This document shows positions 38,721-46,920 of a DNA stretch of 64,000 nucleotides, one piece after another. The DNA comes from JADKAV01 sp963769435. GTDB taxonomy: Bacteria > Actinomycetota > Actinomycetes > S36-B12 > UBA10799. Position numbers and translations under genes: made by a program. The stretch is taken from positions 992,001 to 1,056,000 of the forward strand of contig CAVYLN010000002.1 of NCBI GenBank assembly GCA_963769435.1, read 5' to 3'. The notes below the pieces were generated by a model that was given only the letters and a program-made list of their open reading frames with translations, was not told where the DNA came from and made no database searches. Positions within the stretch are counted from its first letter, which is position 1; every line of letters starts with the position of its first letter.

Positions 38721-38728
38721 GGGCACAC

Positions 38729-38734
38729 AGCCTA
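38729..38734 (-). promoter_or_regulatory. -10 box of guaB3
   Basis: TAGGCT on the minus strand, 8 nt before the GTG at 38720. Confidence 0.5.
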
Positions 38735-38784
38735 CTGCGAGCCGGGCACCGGGGACGCGGCAAGTGCCCCCGGCCGGGAGCGAC

Positions 38785-40281
38785 TCATCGTCGGTGGTAG
38801 TTCGGGGCTTCGACGGTCATCTGGATATCGTGCGGGTGACTTTCCTTCAATCCCGCCGACGTGATCCGGACGAACCGGCCTTTGACGTGCAGCGCGGCGA
38901 TCGAGTCGGCGCCGCTGTAGCCCATGGCCGCCCGCAGTCCACCGATCAGTTGATGGGCCACCACCGAGAGTTTGCCGCGGTAGGGGACCTGTCCCTCGAT
39001 GCCCTCGGGGACAAGTTTGTCGTCGCTGAGCACGTCGTCCTGGAAGTACCTGTCCTTGGAGTAGGACTTCGCCTCGCCGCGGCTCTGCATCGCGCCGAGG
39101 GATCCCATTCCCCGGTACTGCTTGAACTGCTTGCCGCTGACGAACACCACCTCGCCGGGTGACTCCTCACAACCGGCCAGCAGCGAGCCGAGCATGACCG
39201 TGTCCGCCCCGGCCACCATGGCCTTGGCGATGTCGCCGCTGTACTGCAGCCCGCCATCAGCGATCACCGGCAGCCCCAGCGGCCGCAGCGCCGACGAGAC
39301 CTCGTGGATCGCGGTCACCTGCGGCACCCCGACCCCGGCGACCACCCGGGTCGTGCAGATGGAGCCCGGTCCAACCCCGACCTTGACCGCATCCGCGCCA
39401 GCCCCCGCGAGCGCCAGCGCCGCCTCCGCTGTCGCGATGTTCCCACCGACGACGTCGATGGCGGTCTCTCTCTTGAGCCGGGCGACCATCTCCAGCACGC
39501 CCTGGCTGTGGCCGTGCGCGGTGTCGACGACCACGAAGTCCACTCCGGCCTCGACCAGCGTCATGGCCCGCTTGTAGGAGTCATCGCCTACCCCGACCGC
39601 GGCACCTACCACCAAGCGCCCGGCCGGATCCTTGGTGGCGTCCGGGTAGGCCTCGGACTTCAGGAAGTCCTTGACCGTGATCAGCCCACGGACCCGTTGG
39701 TCCTCGTCCACCAGTGGCAACTTCTCGATCTTGTGGCGACGCAGGAGCCGCAGGGCTTCCTGCGGTTCGATCCCCAAGTGGCCGGTCACCAGCGGCGCCT
39801 TCGTCATGATGTCCGCGACGGGCACCGTGCGGTCCTCCTCGAAGCGCATGTCGCGGTTGGTCACGATACCGAGAAGATGGCCTTCCTCGTCGACCACGGG
39901 CAGCCCGGAGATGCGGTACTGGCGGCACATCCCATCCACCGCTGCGAGGGTGTCGCGGGGTCCACAGGTCACGGGGTTGCTGACCATCCCCGCCTCGGAG
40001 CGCTTGACCATGTCGACCTGCAGTGCCTGGTCTTCGATCGACATGTTGCGGTGCAACACGCCCACACCTCCGATGCGGGCCATGGCGATGGCCATCCGCG
40101 CCTCAGTGACCGTGTCCATGGCACTGCTGACCAGGGGGGTCCGCAACCGCAGGGAGCGGGTCAGCTGTGTGGAGGTGTCGACCTCCGAGGGAACGACGTC
40201 GGAGGCTGCTGGCACGAGCAGGACATCGTCGAATGTGAGTCCGATGGGGGCGAACGCTTCGGGGACGCCGGGCTGATCCAT
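38785..40281 (-). CDS. guaB: IMP dehydrogenase
   Basis: Rate-limiting step of GMP synthesis (IMP to XMP, NAD-dependent), 498 aa. The barrel starts with LTFDDVLLVPAASDVVPSEVD. Two CBS domains (about residues 105-220) are inserted after KRSEAGMVSNP. The catalytic cysteine lies in GVGPGSICTTR, and the flap motif is YRGMGSLGAM. The start ATG has TAGCCT 6 nt upstream. Lies 64 bp upstream of guaB3 on the same strand; each has its own -10. Confidence 0.97.
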   Translation of the reverse strand: MDQPGVPEAFAPIGLTFDDVLLVPAASDVVPSEVDTSTQLTRSLRLRTPLVSSAMDTVTEARMAIAMARIGGVGVLHRNMSIEDQALQVDMVKRSEAGMVSNPVTCGPRDTLAAVDGMCRQYRISGLPVVDEEGHLLGIVTNRDMRFEEDRTVPVADIMTKAPLVTGHLGIEPQEALRLLRRHKIEKLPLVDEDQRVRGLITVKDFLKSEAYPDATKDPAGRLVVGAAVGVGDDSYKRAMTLVEAGVDFVVVDTAHGHSQGVLEMVARLKRETAIDVVGGNIATAEAALALAGAGADAVKVGVGPGSICTTRVVAGVGVPQVTAIHEVSSALRPLGLPVIADGGLQYSGDIAKAMVAGADTVMLGSLLAGCEESPGEVVFVSGKQFKQYRGMGSLGAMQSRGEAKSYSKDRYFQDDVLSDDKLVPEGIEGQVPYRGKLSVVAHQLIGGLRAAMGYSGADSIAALHVKGRFVRITSAGLKESHPHDIQMTVEAPNYHRR

Positions 40282-40287
40282 GAACCC

Positions 40288-40293
40288 AGGCTA
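40288..40293 (-). promoter_or_regulatory. -10 box of guaB
   Basis: TAGCCT on the minus strand, 6 nt before the ATG at 40281; leaderless type. Confidence 0.6.
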
Positions 40294-40309
40294 ATCGCTC
40301 GGGTCAAGA

Positions 40310-40897
40310 TCAGGTGATGAGTCCTGCCCGTAGCCCGACGGCGACCGCCTGAGCGCGGTCGGATGCCCGGAGTTTGCGGAACAGGCGGCGGGCGTGGGTC
40401 TTGATGGTGTCCTCCGACAGGTACAACTCGCGCCCGATCTCCCCGTTCGACAGCCCCCGGGACATCCCCGCCAGGACCTGCGTCTCACGCTCGGACAGTT
40501 TGAACTGGGGGGTGGGCGGTCCACTCGTGCGATCCCCACTGCCGACATGCTGGATCGCCAGACCCATCTCCAGTCGGGTGGCGTCCTTGCAGATGTAGCC
40601 CGCCGCACCGTTGGCCACCGCCGTGGCGACGGTCTGCGGGTCGTCCCCGGCGGTGAGCATGACGATCCGCACGGTGGGGTCGAAGTGGAGCAGCCGCCGC
40701 GCGCACTCCAAACCGCTCATGCCGGGCATACGCACGTCGAGCAGAACCAGGTCCGGGCGTTCGCTGGTGCATCGGGCGATGGCCTCGTCACCGCTACTGG
40801 CCAGGCTCACCCCCACCACGCCGGGCAGCCCACCGACGAGTCGTCGTAGGTTGTCCCTCACCGCCGGCGCATCATCGACGATCAGGACCGAGGTCAC
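40310..40897 (-). CDS. bldM: BldM-like orphan response regulator (NarL/LuxR type)
   Basis: Transcription factor of 195 aa: receiver domain (residues 1-115, acidic VDD pair at 8-9 and phospho-acceptor Asp54 in LVLLDVRMPG) and LuxR-type HTH (about 135-195). The C-terminus SNGEIGRELYLSEDTIKTHA and RLFRKLRASDRAQAVAVG is nearly the same as Streptomyces BldM, and the gene lies beside guaB as bldM does. No sensor kinase is adjacent, as expected for the orphan. BldM controls developmental genes with WhiI in Streptomyces; this organism may or may not sporulate. The GTG at 40897 has AAGGGG about 7 nt upstream. Confidence 0.85.
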   Translation of the reverse strand: MTSVLIVDDAPAVRDNLRRLVGGLPGVVGVSLASSGDEAIARCTSERPDLVLLDVRMPGMSGLECARRLLHFDPTVRIVMLTAGDDPQTVATAVANGAAGYICKDATRLEMGLAIQHVGSGDRTSGPPTPQFKLSERETQVLAGMSRGLSNGEIGRELYLSEDTIKTHARRLFRKLRASDRAQAVAVGLRAGLIT

Positions 40898-41019
40898 CGG
40901 ACACCCCTTCCGCTCGCATTCCCGTTGGCTATGCCCCCCTATCGGCGGCAATCCCGGATTCCTTGAGCGGGCAGGCGCGGACCGCAGCGTGTAGCGGCCG
41001 TCGCCGCACTCAGCCGCCG

Positions 41020-41908
41020 TCAGGACGCCTCTCGATGCAGGGCGACGATGTCCGCACGTTCGTCCCAGCGCTGTGCCAACGAGCCGGTCAGTCCCCGACG
41101 AACGGTGTCCGCGATCGAACTGGCCTCGACGAAATGGGAGTGGGCCTTGTCCGGTTCGGCCGCCTTCAGGAGAGCGGCCAGCACCGCGTGGGTGGGCCAG
41201 GCGACCGCCAGGAAGCCCATCGACGTGCTCAGCATCAGGGATCGGCGCAGATCGGGGACGGCCTCATCCCTGTGCCCCGCCTCGATCAGGGCCACGGACT
41301 GGAAGAGCAGGCTCTTGGCCACATGTCGGGGAGCGGTGGCGGCTTCTGCAGTATCGACGGCCACCCGGGCGTGAACCAGGGCGTCGTCGTACCGGGACTC
41401 CAGCAGCGCCACCTCGCACTGGACCCACGCCATCCGCACCCGATGCCGCCACCAGGTGTGGCCCTGCCGCGGGTCGGCTGCCACTCGCTCGAGCAGGGAA
41501 CGGCCCTGGGCCAAGCGTGGTCGAGGCGGTCAAGGCGTCCTGCAGCCCGACGGCATCGGCCGCGAGCCCCGTCATCGCCTCCACCGCGGCGCCGGGGGTC
41601 GCGGCGCTGGCCATCGCCTCCCGGTCCGCGCGCAGCGCGAGGTCGTGGGAGCCCAACTGCCGCAACAGACTGCCGCGCAAGGACCGGGCCATGGAGTACT
41701 CGGGCGTGCCGGGGGTGATCTCCTCGATCACGTCAAGAGCCTGCCCGTACCGGCCGCAGGCACCGAGGGCCACGCCCTTGAGCCAGGCCGTGTAGACCGC
41801 GGCACGCCCGGAGACGCCCCGGATGGTGTCGAGCACCGGAAGGGACTCGTCGATCGCGCCGTGGAAGACGAGCCACTCGGCCCTTTCCAGTCCCGCGTGC
41901 GCCGTCAC
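41020..41908 (-). CDS. TPR-like helical-repeat protein of unknown function (frame broken at about 41515)
   Basis: About 295 aa of amphipathic helical sequence with alternating Ala/Leu/Trp and Arg/Glu, suggesting tetratricopeptide-like repeats (YGQALDVIEEITPGTPEYSMARSL, ALLESRYDDALVHARVAV and ALIEAGHRDEAVPDLRRSL are three candidate repeat helices). No signal peptide, membrane segment or enzyme motif. Codons break frame near 41515: ...DALTASTT continues one base later as LAQGRSLLERV. The GTG start is 16 bp after the CarH-like gene, with its own leaderless -10. A partner role in the regulatory cluster is inferred from position only. Confidence 0.65.
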
Positions 41909-41914
41909 TAGACC

Positions 41915-41920
41915 AGCGTA
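41915..41920 (-). promoter_or_regulatory. -10 box of the TPR-like gene
   Basis: TACGCT on the minus strand, 6 nt before GTG 41908, in the short gap after the CarH-like gene. Confidence 0.55.
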
Positions 41921-41924
41921 TTGC

Positions 41925-42768
41925 TCATACGTGGGTGCGCACGAAGTTCACCGCATCGGCTAGTCCGGTCAGCCGAACCCCAGGAGCCTCCTCACCCCAT
42001 CCGGGACCGGCGACGGCCAGTGCCGGCTTAGGGCGTAGCCCGGGAAGGCCCGAGAACGCCGCATCGTCTGCGTTGGCCGGTAGTTGCGCCCACAGGATGA
42101 TGACTGCCGGGTGAAGTCGCCGGGCCGCCTGACCCAGTGCGGAGGGCGGGGTCCGGGCGGTCAGCAACTCCGAACCGATGCCTTGCTCGGCCAGCGCCGC
42201 ACGCAGTGCATACAGGGGTAGAACATGATCCTCGGTCCCAGTGGCGGCCAGAAGCACGCCCTCGCCGCTTGACCGGCTCATCCAGGAAGAGCCCCGCGGT
42301 GACCGCGTCGGACAGCACGTGCTCGACGTCGATACCGACTTTCTTGGCCTGCCACTGCTGACCGGCCTTCTGCAACACCGGGCGCACAAGCCCCTCCCAG
42401 GTGGGCAGAACACCCACCTCCTGGACGCTGCGTGAGACCAAACTGGCACAGCGTTGACCGTCGAGCGCAGAGGCCGCCTCCCACAACGCCCTCACCCGGT
42501 GCTTGCCCCCGGGTTCACTGTCCACCGGTGGGGCCTCGGCAGGCTGGGTCCCCCGCAGCACCTGCGCCGCCGCCTCAGAGACCGGCACGCCCGCCCGCAT
42601 CAACCGCTGCATGGAGACCAGCCGTTCCACGTCCTCGGGCGTGTACCTGCGATGGGCGCCCTCACTGCGCGCCGAGGGCTCAAGGCCGTAGCGATGAGCC
42701 CATGTCCGCAGGGTCGCTGGAGAGATTCCGAGTTGGCGGGCGACGGCCCCGGAGGACAACGTCATCAT
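41925..42768 (-). CDS. MerR-type regulator with cobalamin-binding domains, CarH-like (frame broken at about 42270)
   Basis: Transcription factor of about 280 aa. The N-terminal MerR HTH is SSGAVARQLGISPATLRTW with the wing GAHRRYTPEDVERL. A helical domain (about residues 88-165) contains Trp139 and Glu149-His150 in exact Wx9EH spacing, the motif that caps adenosylcobalamin in CarH. The C-terminal Rossmann-type domain has E179-D-H181, matching the lower-ligand position of the ExHxxG motif, although the final Gly is Pro. CarH uses this cofactor to sense light; light sensing here is inferred. The frame breaks in LDEPV|SGEGVLLAATG near 42270. The ATG at 42768 (or the next) is chosen by the HTH start; no clear ribosome site. 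Confidence 0.83.
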
Positions 42769-42840
42769 CTCTACGACCACGAACCGAGTGTGCCGTCGAT
42801 ATCGAAGCCGCGCATTATTTCGCTCCAAGAGAACTGGGTA

Positions 42841-42869
42841 TTGACACGGTTTTGAAACGATATTACATT
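42841..42869 (+). promoter_or_regulatory. Consensus -35/-10 promoter of the whiB-family gene
   Basis: TTGACA at 42841-42846 and TACATT at 42864-42869 are separated by exactly 17 bp, one of the best housekeeping-type promoters in the window. The -10 overlaps a small inverted repeat, TAC-ATTC-GTA (42864-42873), which could be an operator. Divergent from the CarH-like gene, 73 bp away. Confidence 0.75.
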
Positions 42870-42896
42870 CGTACTCAACGAGACCAAGGAGTCATC

Positions 42897-43190
42897 ATGG
42901 CGGAGCTCTCAAGACTTCCCGGAACCAACACCGACCACTGGGACTGGCAGATGGACGCGGCCTGCCGCGGCGAGGACTCCGCCAAGTTCTTCCACCCCGA
43001 GGGAGAGCGCGGGGCCGCCCGCGTCGTGCGCCAGAACGCCGCCAAGGCCATCTGCGCACAGTGCCCAGTCCGGCAGGCATGCCTCGAACACGCTCTGGCG
43101 GTCCGCGAGCCGTATGGCATCTGGGGAGGCCTCGGTGAGGACGAACTCGCCGCGCTCTACCAGAAGCGCAAGCTCCAGATCGCAGTCTGA
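42897..43190 (+). CDS. WhiB-family transcription factor
   Basis: Iron-sulfur-dependent DNA-binding regulator of 97 aa. The four cluster-ligand cysteines are Cys23, Cys53, Cys56 and Cys62 (ICAQCPVRQAC), followed by the GIWGG turn (74-78) and a short basic helix. LPGTNTDHWDWQMDAACRG and FFHPEGERG resemble the WhiB3/WblA group, and in mycobacteria whiB3 lies at this same place beside groEL. Such proteins respond to oxygen, NO or redox state through the [4Fe-4S] cluster and pair with the main sigma factor. The ATG is set by AAGGAG (42886-42891) 5 nt upstream. Confidence 0.93.
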   Translation: MAELSRLPGTNTDHWDWQMDAACRGEDSAKFFHPEGERGAARVVRQNAAKAICAQCPVRQACLEHALAVREPYGIWGGLGEDELAALYQKRKLQIAV

Positions 43191-43240
43191 TCCACCCTCC
43201 GGTCGCTCACCCAGCCCCCTCCCCTGGTCGCGACCACCAC

Positions 43241-43271
43241 GAAGGCCCCGGGCAATGCGCCCGGGGCCTTC
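43241..43271. terminator. Bidirectional terminator between whiB and groEL
   Basis: The 13-bp perfect stem GAAGGCCCCGGGC / GCCCGGGGCCTTC with a 5-nt loop lies between the converging whiB and groEL genes. No T-run is present, as is usual in high-GC actinomycetes. Confidence 0.8.
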
Positions 43272-43289
43272 GCACGTACTGGGCCAGTC

Positions 43290-44924
43290 TCAGACGTGAC
43301 CGTGGTGATGTGAGTGACCATGACCGTGGTCGTGGTCGTGGTCCTCTTCCTCTTCCGGCTTCTCGACGACGAGCACCTCGGTCGTCAGCAGCATGGCTGC
43401 GATCGAACCCGCGTGCTCGACAGCGGACCGGGTGACCTTGACCGGATCGATGATCCCGGCCGCCACCAGGTCGCCGTACTCACCTGCGGCGGCGTCGTAC
43501 CCCTGACCGAGCGGGAGTTCTGTCACCTTGGAGACCACCACGTCCCCGGACACGCCGGCGTTGGCCGCGATCCAGGACAGCGGCGCGCTCAACGCCTGCC
43601 GCACCACCCGGAAACCGGCGACCTCGTCGACATCCGTGGCGACGGAGTCGTCGAGAGCCAGCGCGGCATGGACGAGCACAGAGCCGCCCCCTGCCACGAT
43701 GCCCTCGTCCACAGCGGCCCGGGTGGCGGCAACTGCGTCCTCCACTCGGTGCTTCTTCTCCTTGAGTTCCACCTCGGTGTGGGCACCGACCTCGATGACG
43801 CACACCCCACCGACCAGTTTGGCGAGCCGCTCTTTGAGCTTCTCCCGGTCCCAGTCGGAGTCACTGGCCTCGACCTCGGCCTTGATCTGCTCGATCCGGG
43901 CACTGATCGCGGTCGTGTCACCCTTGCCGTCGACGATCGTGGTCTCGTCCTTGGTGATCACGACGCGGTGGGCTGTGCCCAGTACATCGAGGTCGACCTG
44001 GTCGAGCTTCATCCCCAGTTCGGCCGACACGACCTGACCACCGGTCAGGATGGCCATGTCCTCGAGCATCGCCTTGCGGCGCTCCCCGAAGGCCGGAGCC
44101 TTGACGGCCGCCGAGTTGAAGGTTCCCCGGACCTTGTTGACGACCAGGGCCGACAGCGCCTCCCCCTCGACGTCCTCTGCGATGACCACCAGCGGCTTGC
44201 CGGCCTGCATGACCTTCTCCAGCAGCGGCAGCAACTCGTTGAGTGCGGCCACCTTGCCCTGCACCAGCAGGATCAGGGGATTGTCGAGCACCGCTTCCAT
44301 GCGCTCGGTGTCCGTCACGAAGTACGGCGAGATGTAGCCCTTGTCGAACTGCATCCCCTCGGTGAAGTCGAGAGCAAGGGCAGTCGTCGTGGCCTCCTCC
44401 ACCGTGATCACGCCGTCCGTGCCCACTTTGTCGAAGGCGTCGGCGATCAACTGCCCGATCTCCGAGTCCTGCGCGGAGATCGTTGCGACCTGAGCTGTCT
44501 CGGCCGCACCCTCCACCGGCCGGGCGGCATCCACGAGGTACTGCGAGACCTGCGCTACGGCGGCCTCGATACCCCGCTTCACGCCCATCGGGGAGGCGCC
44601 GGCCACAACCAGTCGGACACCCTCGGCGACCATCGCCTGTGCCAGGACGGTCGCCGTGGTGGTGCCGTCGCCGGCGACGTCGTTGGTCTTGGTGGCGACC
44701 TCCTTGACCAGCTGAACGCCCAAGTTCTCGTACGGGTCGCTCACCTCGATCTCACGTGCGATCGTCACACCGTCGTTGGTGATCGTCGGTGCGCCCCACT
44801 GCTTGTCGAGCACCACGTTGCGTCCCTTGGGACCGATCGTCACTCTGACGGCGTCCGCGAGGATGTTGACCCCTCGCTCCAGCGCCTGTCGCGCCTCTGA
44901 GTCGAATTCCACAATTTTGGCCAT
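43290..44924 (-). CDS. groEL: Chaperonin GroEL1 with histidine-rich C-terminus
   Basis: 60-kDa chaperonin, 544 aa. DGTTTATVLAQA (nucleotide site) and the central and apical-domain sequence are standard. The C-terminus lacks the usual Gly-Gly-Met tail; it is EEEEDHDHDHGHGHSHHHGHV, the mark of actinobacterial GroEL1, a second copy next to groES whose His tail can bind metals. A GroEL2 elsewhere in the genome is expected. AAAGGA precedes the ATG. It is 84 bp downstream of groES, separated by a hairpin. Confidence 0.95.
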   Translation of the reverse strand: MAKIVEFDSEARQALERGVNILADAVRVTIGPKGRNVVLDKQWGAPTITNDGVTIAREIEVSDPYENLGVQLVKEVATKTNDVAGDGTTTATVLAQAMVAEGVRLVVAGASPMGVKRGIEAAVAQVSQYLVDAARPVEGAAETAQVATISAQDSEIGQLIADAFDKVGTDGVITVEEATTTALALDFTEGMQFDKGYISPYFVTDTERMEAVLDNPLILLVQGKVAALNELLPLLEKVMQAGKPLVVIAEDVEGEALSALVVNKVRGTFNSAAVKAPAFGERRKAMLEDMAILTGGQVVSAELGMKLDQVDLDVLGTAHRVVITKDETTIVDGKGDTTAISARIEQIKAEVEASDSDWDREKLKERLAKLVGGVCVIEVGAHTEVELKEKKHRVEDAVAATRAAVDEGIVAGGGSVLVHAALALDDSVATDVDEVAGFRVVRQALSAPLSWIAANAGVSGDVVVSKVTELPLGQGYDAAAGEYGDLVAAGIIDPVKVTRSAVEHAGSIAAMLLTTEVLVVEKPEEEEDHDHDHGHGHSHHHGHV

Positions 44925-44944
44925 GTTGTTCCTTTGCTAGACAG

Positions 44945-44994
44945 GCGCAGGCCCCCGCAACCACCCGGGTTCCGGGGGTCCCAGGGGCCTGCGC
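44945..44994 (-). terminator. Hairpin between groES and groEL
   Basis: GCGCAGGCCCC (44945-44955) pairs perfectly with GGGGCCTGCGC (44984-44994) across a 28-nt loop that itself contains a CCCGGG..CCGGG structure. Probably an RNA-processing or attenuation site in the groES-groEL transcript; inferred. Confidence 0.55.
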
Positions 44995-45008
44995 GCCGAT
45001 CTGGACGA

Positions 45009-45308
45009 CTACTTCTCCACCACTGCCAGCACGTCGCGTGCCGACAGGATCAGGTAGTCCTCACCCTCGAACTTGATCTCAGTGCCGCCGTACTTGGAGT
45101 ACACGACGACGTCACCCACGCTGATGTCCAGCGGAATGCGCTTGTCGCCGTCATCATCGAAACGACCCGGACCAACCGCGAGGACCTTGCCCTCCTGCGG
45201 CTTCTCCTTGGCCGTGTCCGGGATGACCAGGCCAGAGGCCGTGGTCTGCTCTGCGTCCAGCGGCTGCACGAGGATTCGGTCCTCGAGCGGCTTAATGGCG
45301 ACCGACAC
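45009..45308 (-). CDS. groES: Co-chaperonin GroES
   Basis: 10-kDa lid of the chaperonin, 99 aa. IKPLEDRILVQPLDAEQTTASGLVIPD contains the mobile loop, followed by the roof beta-hairpin (VGPGRFDDDG) and VVYSKYGGTEIKFEGEDYLIL. GTG start with GGGAGG 6 nt upstream. First gene of the groES-groEL1 operon; two CIRCE operators lie 110-180 bp upstream. Confidence 0.97.
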   Translation of the reverse strand: MSVAIKPLEDRILVQPLDAEQTTASGLVIPDTAKEKPQEGKVLAVGPGRFDDDGDKRIPLDISVGDVVVYSKYGGTEIKFEGEDYLILSARDVLAVVEK

Positions 45309-45417
45309 GGTCTACCTCCCTATAGGGATCGAAAACGGACAGTAATTCTGGTGGTTCTGCTGTACTGCGGGCTTTCTGCCGATCCAAGCGTCGCGGTCCC
45401 GGACCAGATCCAACCCG

Positions 45418-45444
45418 TTAGCACTCGTAGCGGGTGAGTGCTAA
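45418..45444 (-). promoter_or_regulatory. CIRCE operator, perfect
   Basis: TTAGCACTC-N9-GAGTGCTAA matches the CIRCE consensus perfectly. It is the binding site of the HrcA repressor, so groES-groEL1 should be heat-inducible. Confidence 0.95.
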
Positions 45445-45462
45445 TTCAGACACTAATGGCAG

Positions 45463-45489
45463 TTAGCACTGTCGTCAAGAGAGTGCTAA
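45463..45489 (-). promoter_or_regulatory. Second CIRCE operator, one mismatch
   Basis: TTAGCACTG-N9-GAGTGCTAA, one base off the consensus, 18 bp after the first. Two sites suggest tight or cooperative HrcA repression. Confidence 0.9.
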
Positions 45490-45587
45490 CTCGCGCCCTC
45501 CGGCAGGCGCCTCGCCGTCCCTCCGGATTGGGACACGAGCCCGGGTGCGCCCGGGCACACCCGCCACCGGGTGATGGATAGTGGAGC

Positions 45588-46703
45588 GTGGACATCGCGT
45601 GGCTGACCAGCGACGAAGGCCGCGCCGCGATTGCCGCGCTGGCCGGTGTGGACCCACTACTGGCACGCGCTCGGCTGCCCCATCTGACACCCGAGAGGGT
45701 TTCCGCAGCCCTGACCCAGGCGCGTCACAGACCTCCGGACTTCCCACTGCCACTGGTGACCGACGTCGGGATCCAGCAGGCCAGCCCGGTGTCGGTGGCA
45801 CAGCGACGCGCGCAGAGGCTCTTCGAGGCGGGGACCCGCACCGTCATCGACGCCGGTTGCGGCATCGGCGTCGATTCGTGGGCCTTCGCGGGGGCGGGGC
45901 TGCGGGTCATCGCCTTCGAAGTGGACCCGACGACCGCCGAGGTCGCCCGCGCCAACCTGTCGGGGCTCGACGTCGAGGTGCGATGCGCCGATGTCACCGC
46001 CGCGGCTCTACCGCCGGCGGCTGCACTCTACGTCGACCCCGCACGACGACTTCAACACCACGACCCGCAGGGCCGGCCGTTGCGGGTCAACGACGAGCAG
46101 CGATGGCGCCCCCCGTGGTCGTGGGTCGTCGATCAGGCACGGCAGCGCGATGTGCTCGCCCGCATCCGACCGGGCTTCCGCGATATCCCAGACGGGGCCG
46201 AGTGGCACTGCAGTTCCATCCGCCGCCGACTGGTGGACGCCACCACATGGTTCCCACCGCTGGCCGAAGTCGACCGACGGGCCAGCGTGCACGACGGCAC
46301 CCAGTGGCACGAACTCAGCGGTCCGGCGGATCCTCCGCAGTCCGGCCCAGTGGGGACCTACGTGATCGATCCGGATCCGGCGATCGTGCGCTCGGGACTG
46401 GTGAGCAACGCCGCCCGCCTCATCTCCGGGAGGCTTGTGGACCCGCACCTGGCCTTCATCACCACCGACCGGACCCCTCCCGGGTGGTTGGGCCGCTGCA
46501 TGCGCGTTCTGGAGCAGGTGGAACTCAAATCCGTCCGCGATGCCTGCCGACGCCACGGTTTGTCCACCGCAACCCTGTGGGCGCGGGGTTTCCCGCAGCC
46601 GCCGAACATCGGGATCCCGGCTGGACAGGACGCGATCGTGGTCGCCGCCCGAGTCGGCTCAGGGCGCCGCAGTGTCGCGTGGATCGGGGTGCCCGTCCGC
46701 TGA
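45588..46703 (+). CDS. Class I SAM-dependent methyltransferase with THUMP-like domain
   Basis: Cytosolic protein of 371 aa. A helical N-terminal domain of about 80 residues is followed by the SAM site VIDAGCGIGVDSWAFAGAG (motif I) and ADVTAAALPPAAALYVDPARR (motif IV-like, xDPARR). The C-terminal 90 residues end in the THUMP-like segment found with this family. Relatives are probably RNA methyltransferases, but the target is unknown. GTG start; GATAGT 5 nt upstream resembles a leaderless -10. It points away from groES, with the CIRCE region between. Confidence 0.8.
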   Translation: MDIAWLTSDEGRAAIAALAGVDPLLARARLPHLTPERVSAALTQARHRPPDFPLPLVTDVGIQQASPVSVAQRRAQRLFEAGTRTVIDAGCGIGVDSWAFAGAGLRVIAFEVDPTTAEVARANLSGLDVEVRCADVTAAALPPAAALYVDPARRLQHHDPQGRPLRVNDEQRWRPPWSWVVDQARQRDVLARIRPGFRDIPDGAEWHCSSIRRRLVDATTWFPPLAEVDRRASVHDGTQWHELSGPADPPQSGPVGTYVIDPDPAIVRSGLVSNAARLISGRLVDPHLAFITTDRTPPGWLGRCMRVLEQVELKSVRDACRRHGLSTATLWARGFPQPPNIGIPAGQDAIVVAARVGSGRRSVAWIGVPVR

Positions 46704-46907
46704 ACGGATCGACTCCGGGAGCCTCGTCAGAAATCGATCATCACGGACAGTGACCTCCTCGGCGCACACCGCCCGCGGCAGCTCAGGCGGGCCGAAGCCT
46801 CATCCACCCGCTTGACCCGGGGGTGCACCGTCCCGACCCCCCCTGGTCACACCGGCAACAGGCCGGGAGCAGGTTTCGGGAACGCGCATCATCGGTCCAT
46901 GCCTGGC
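46704..46907. other. Short gap upstream of the lipase gene
   Basis: About 200 bp of GC-rich sequence with no gene or clear hairpin; it holds the lipase promoter. Confidence 0.4.
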
Positions 46908-46913
46908 TACGGT
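46908..46913 (+). promoter_or_regulatory. -10 box of the lipase gene
   Basis: TACGGT ends 7 nt before the ATG at 46921; leaderless type. It selects this ATG over the in-frame GTG at 46912. Confidence 0.6.
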
Positions 46914-46920
46914 GCCTCCC

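Noticed and set aside
38720..38726. GTG 38726 as the guaB3 start
   Set aside because: It lies only 2 nt from the TAGGCT box; GTG 38720 gives both the right spacing and the usual N-terminus.
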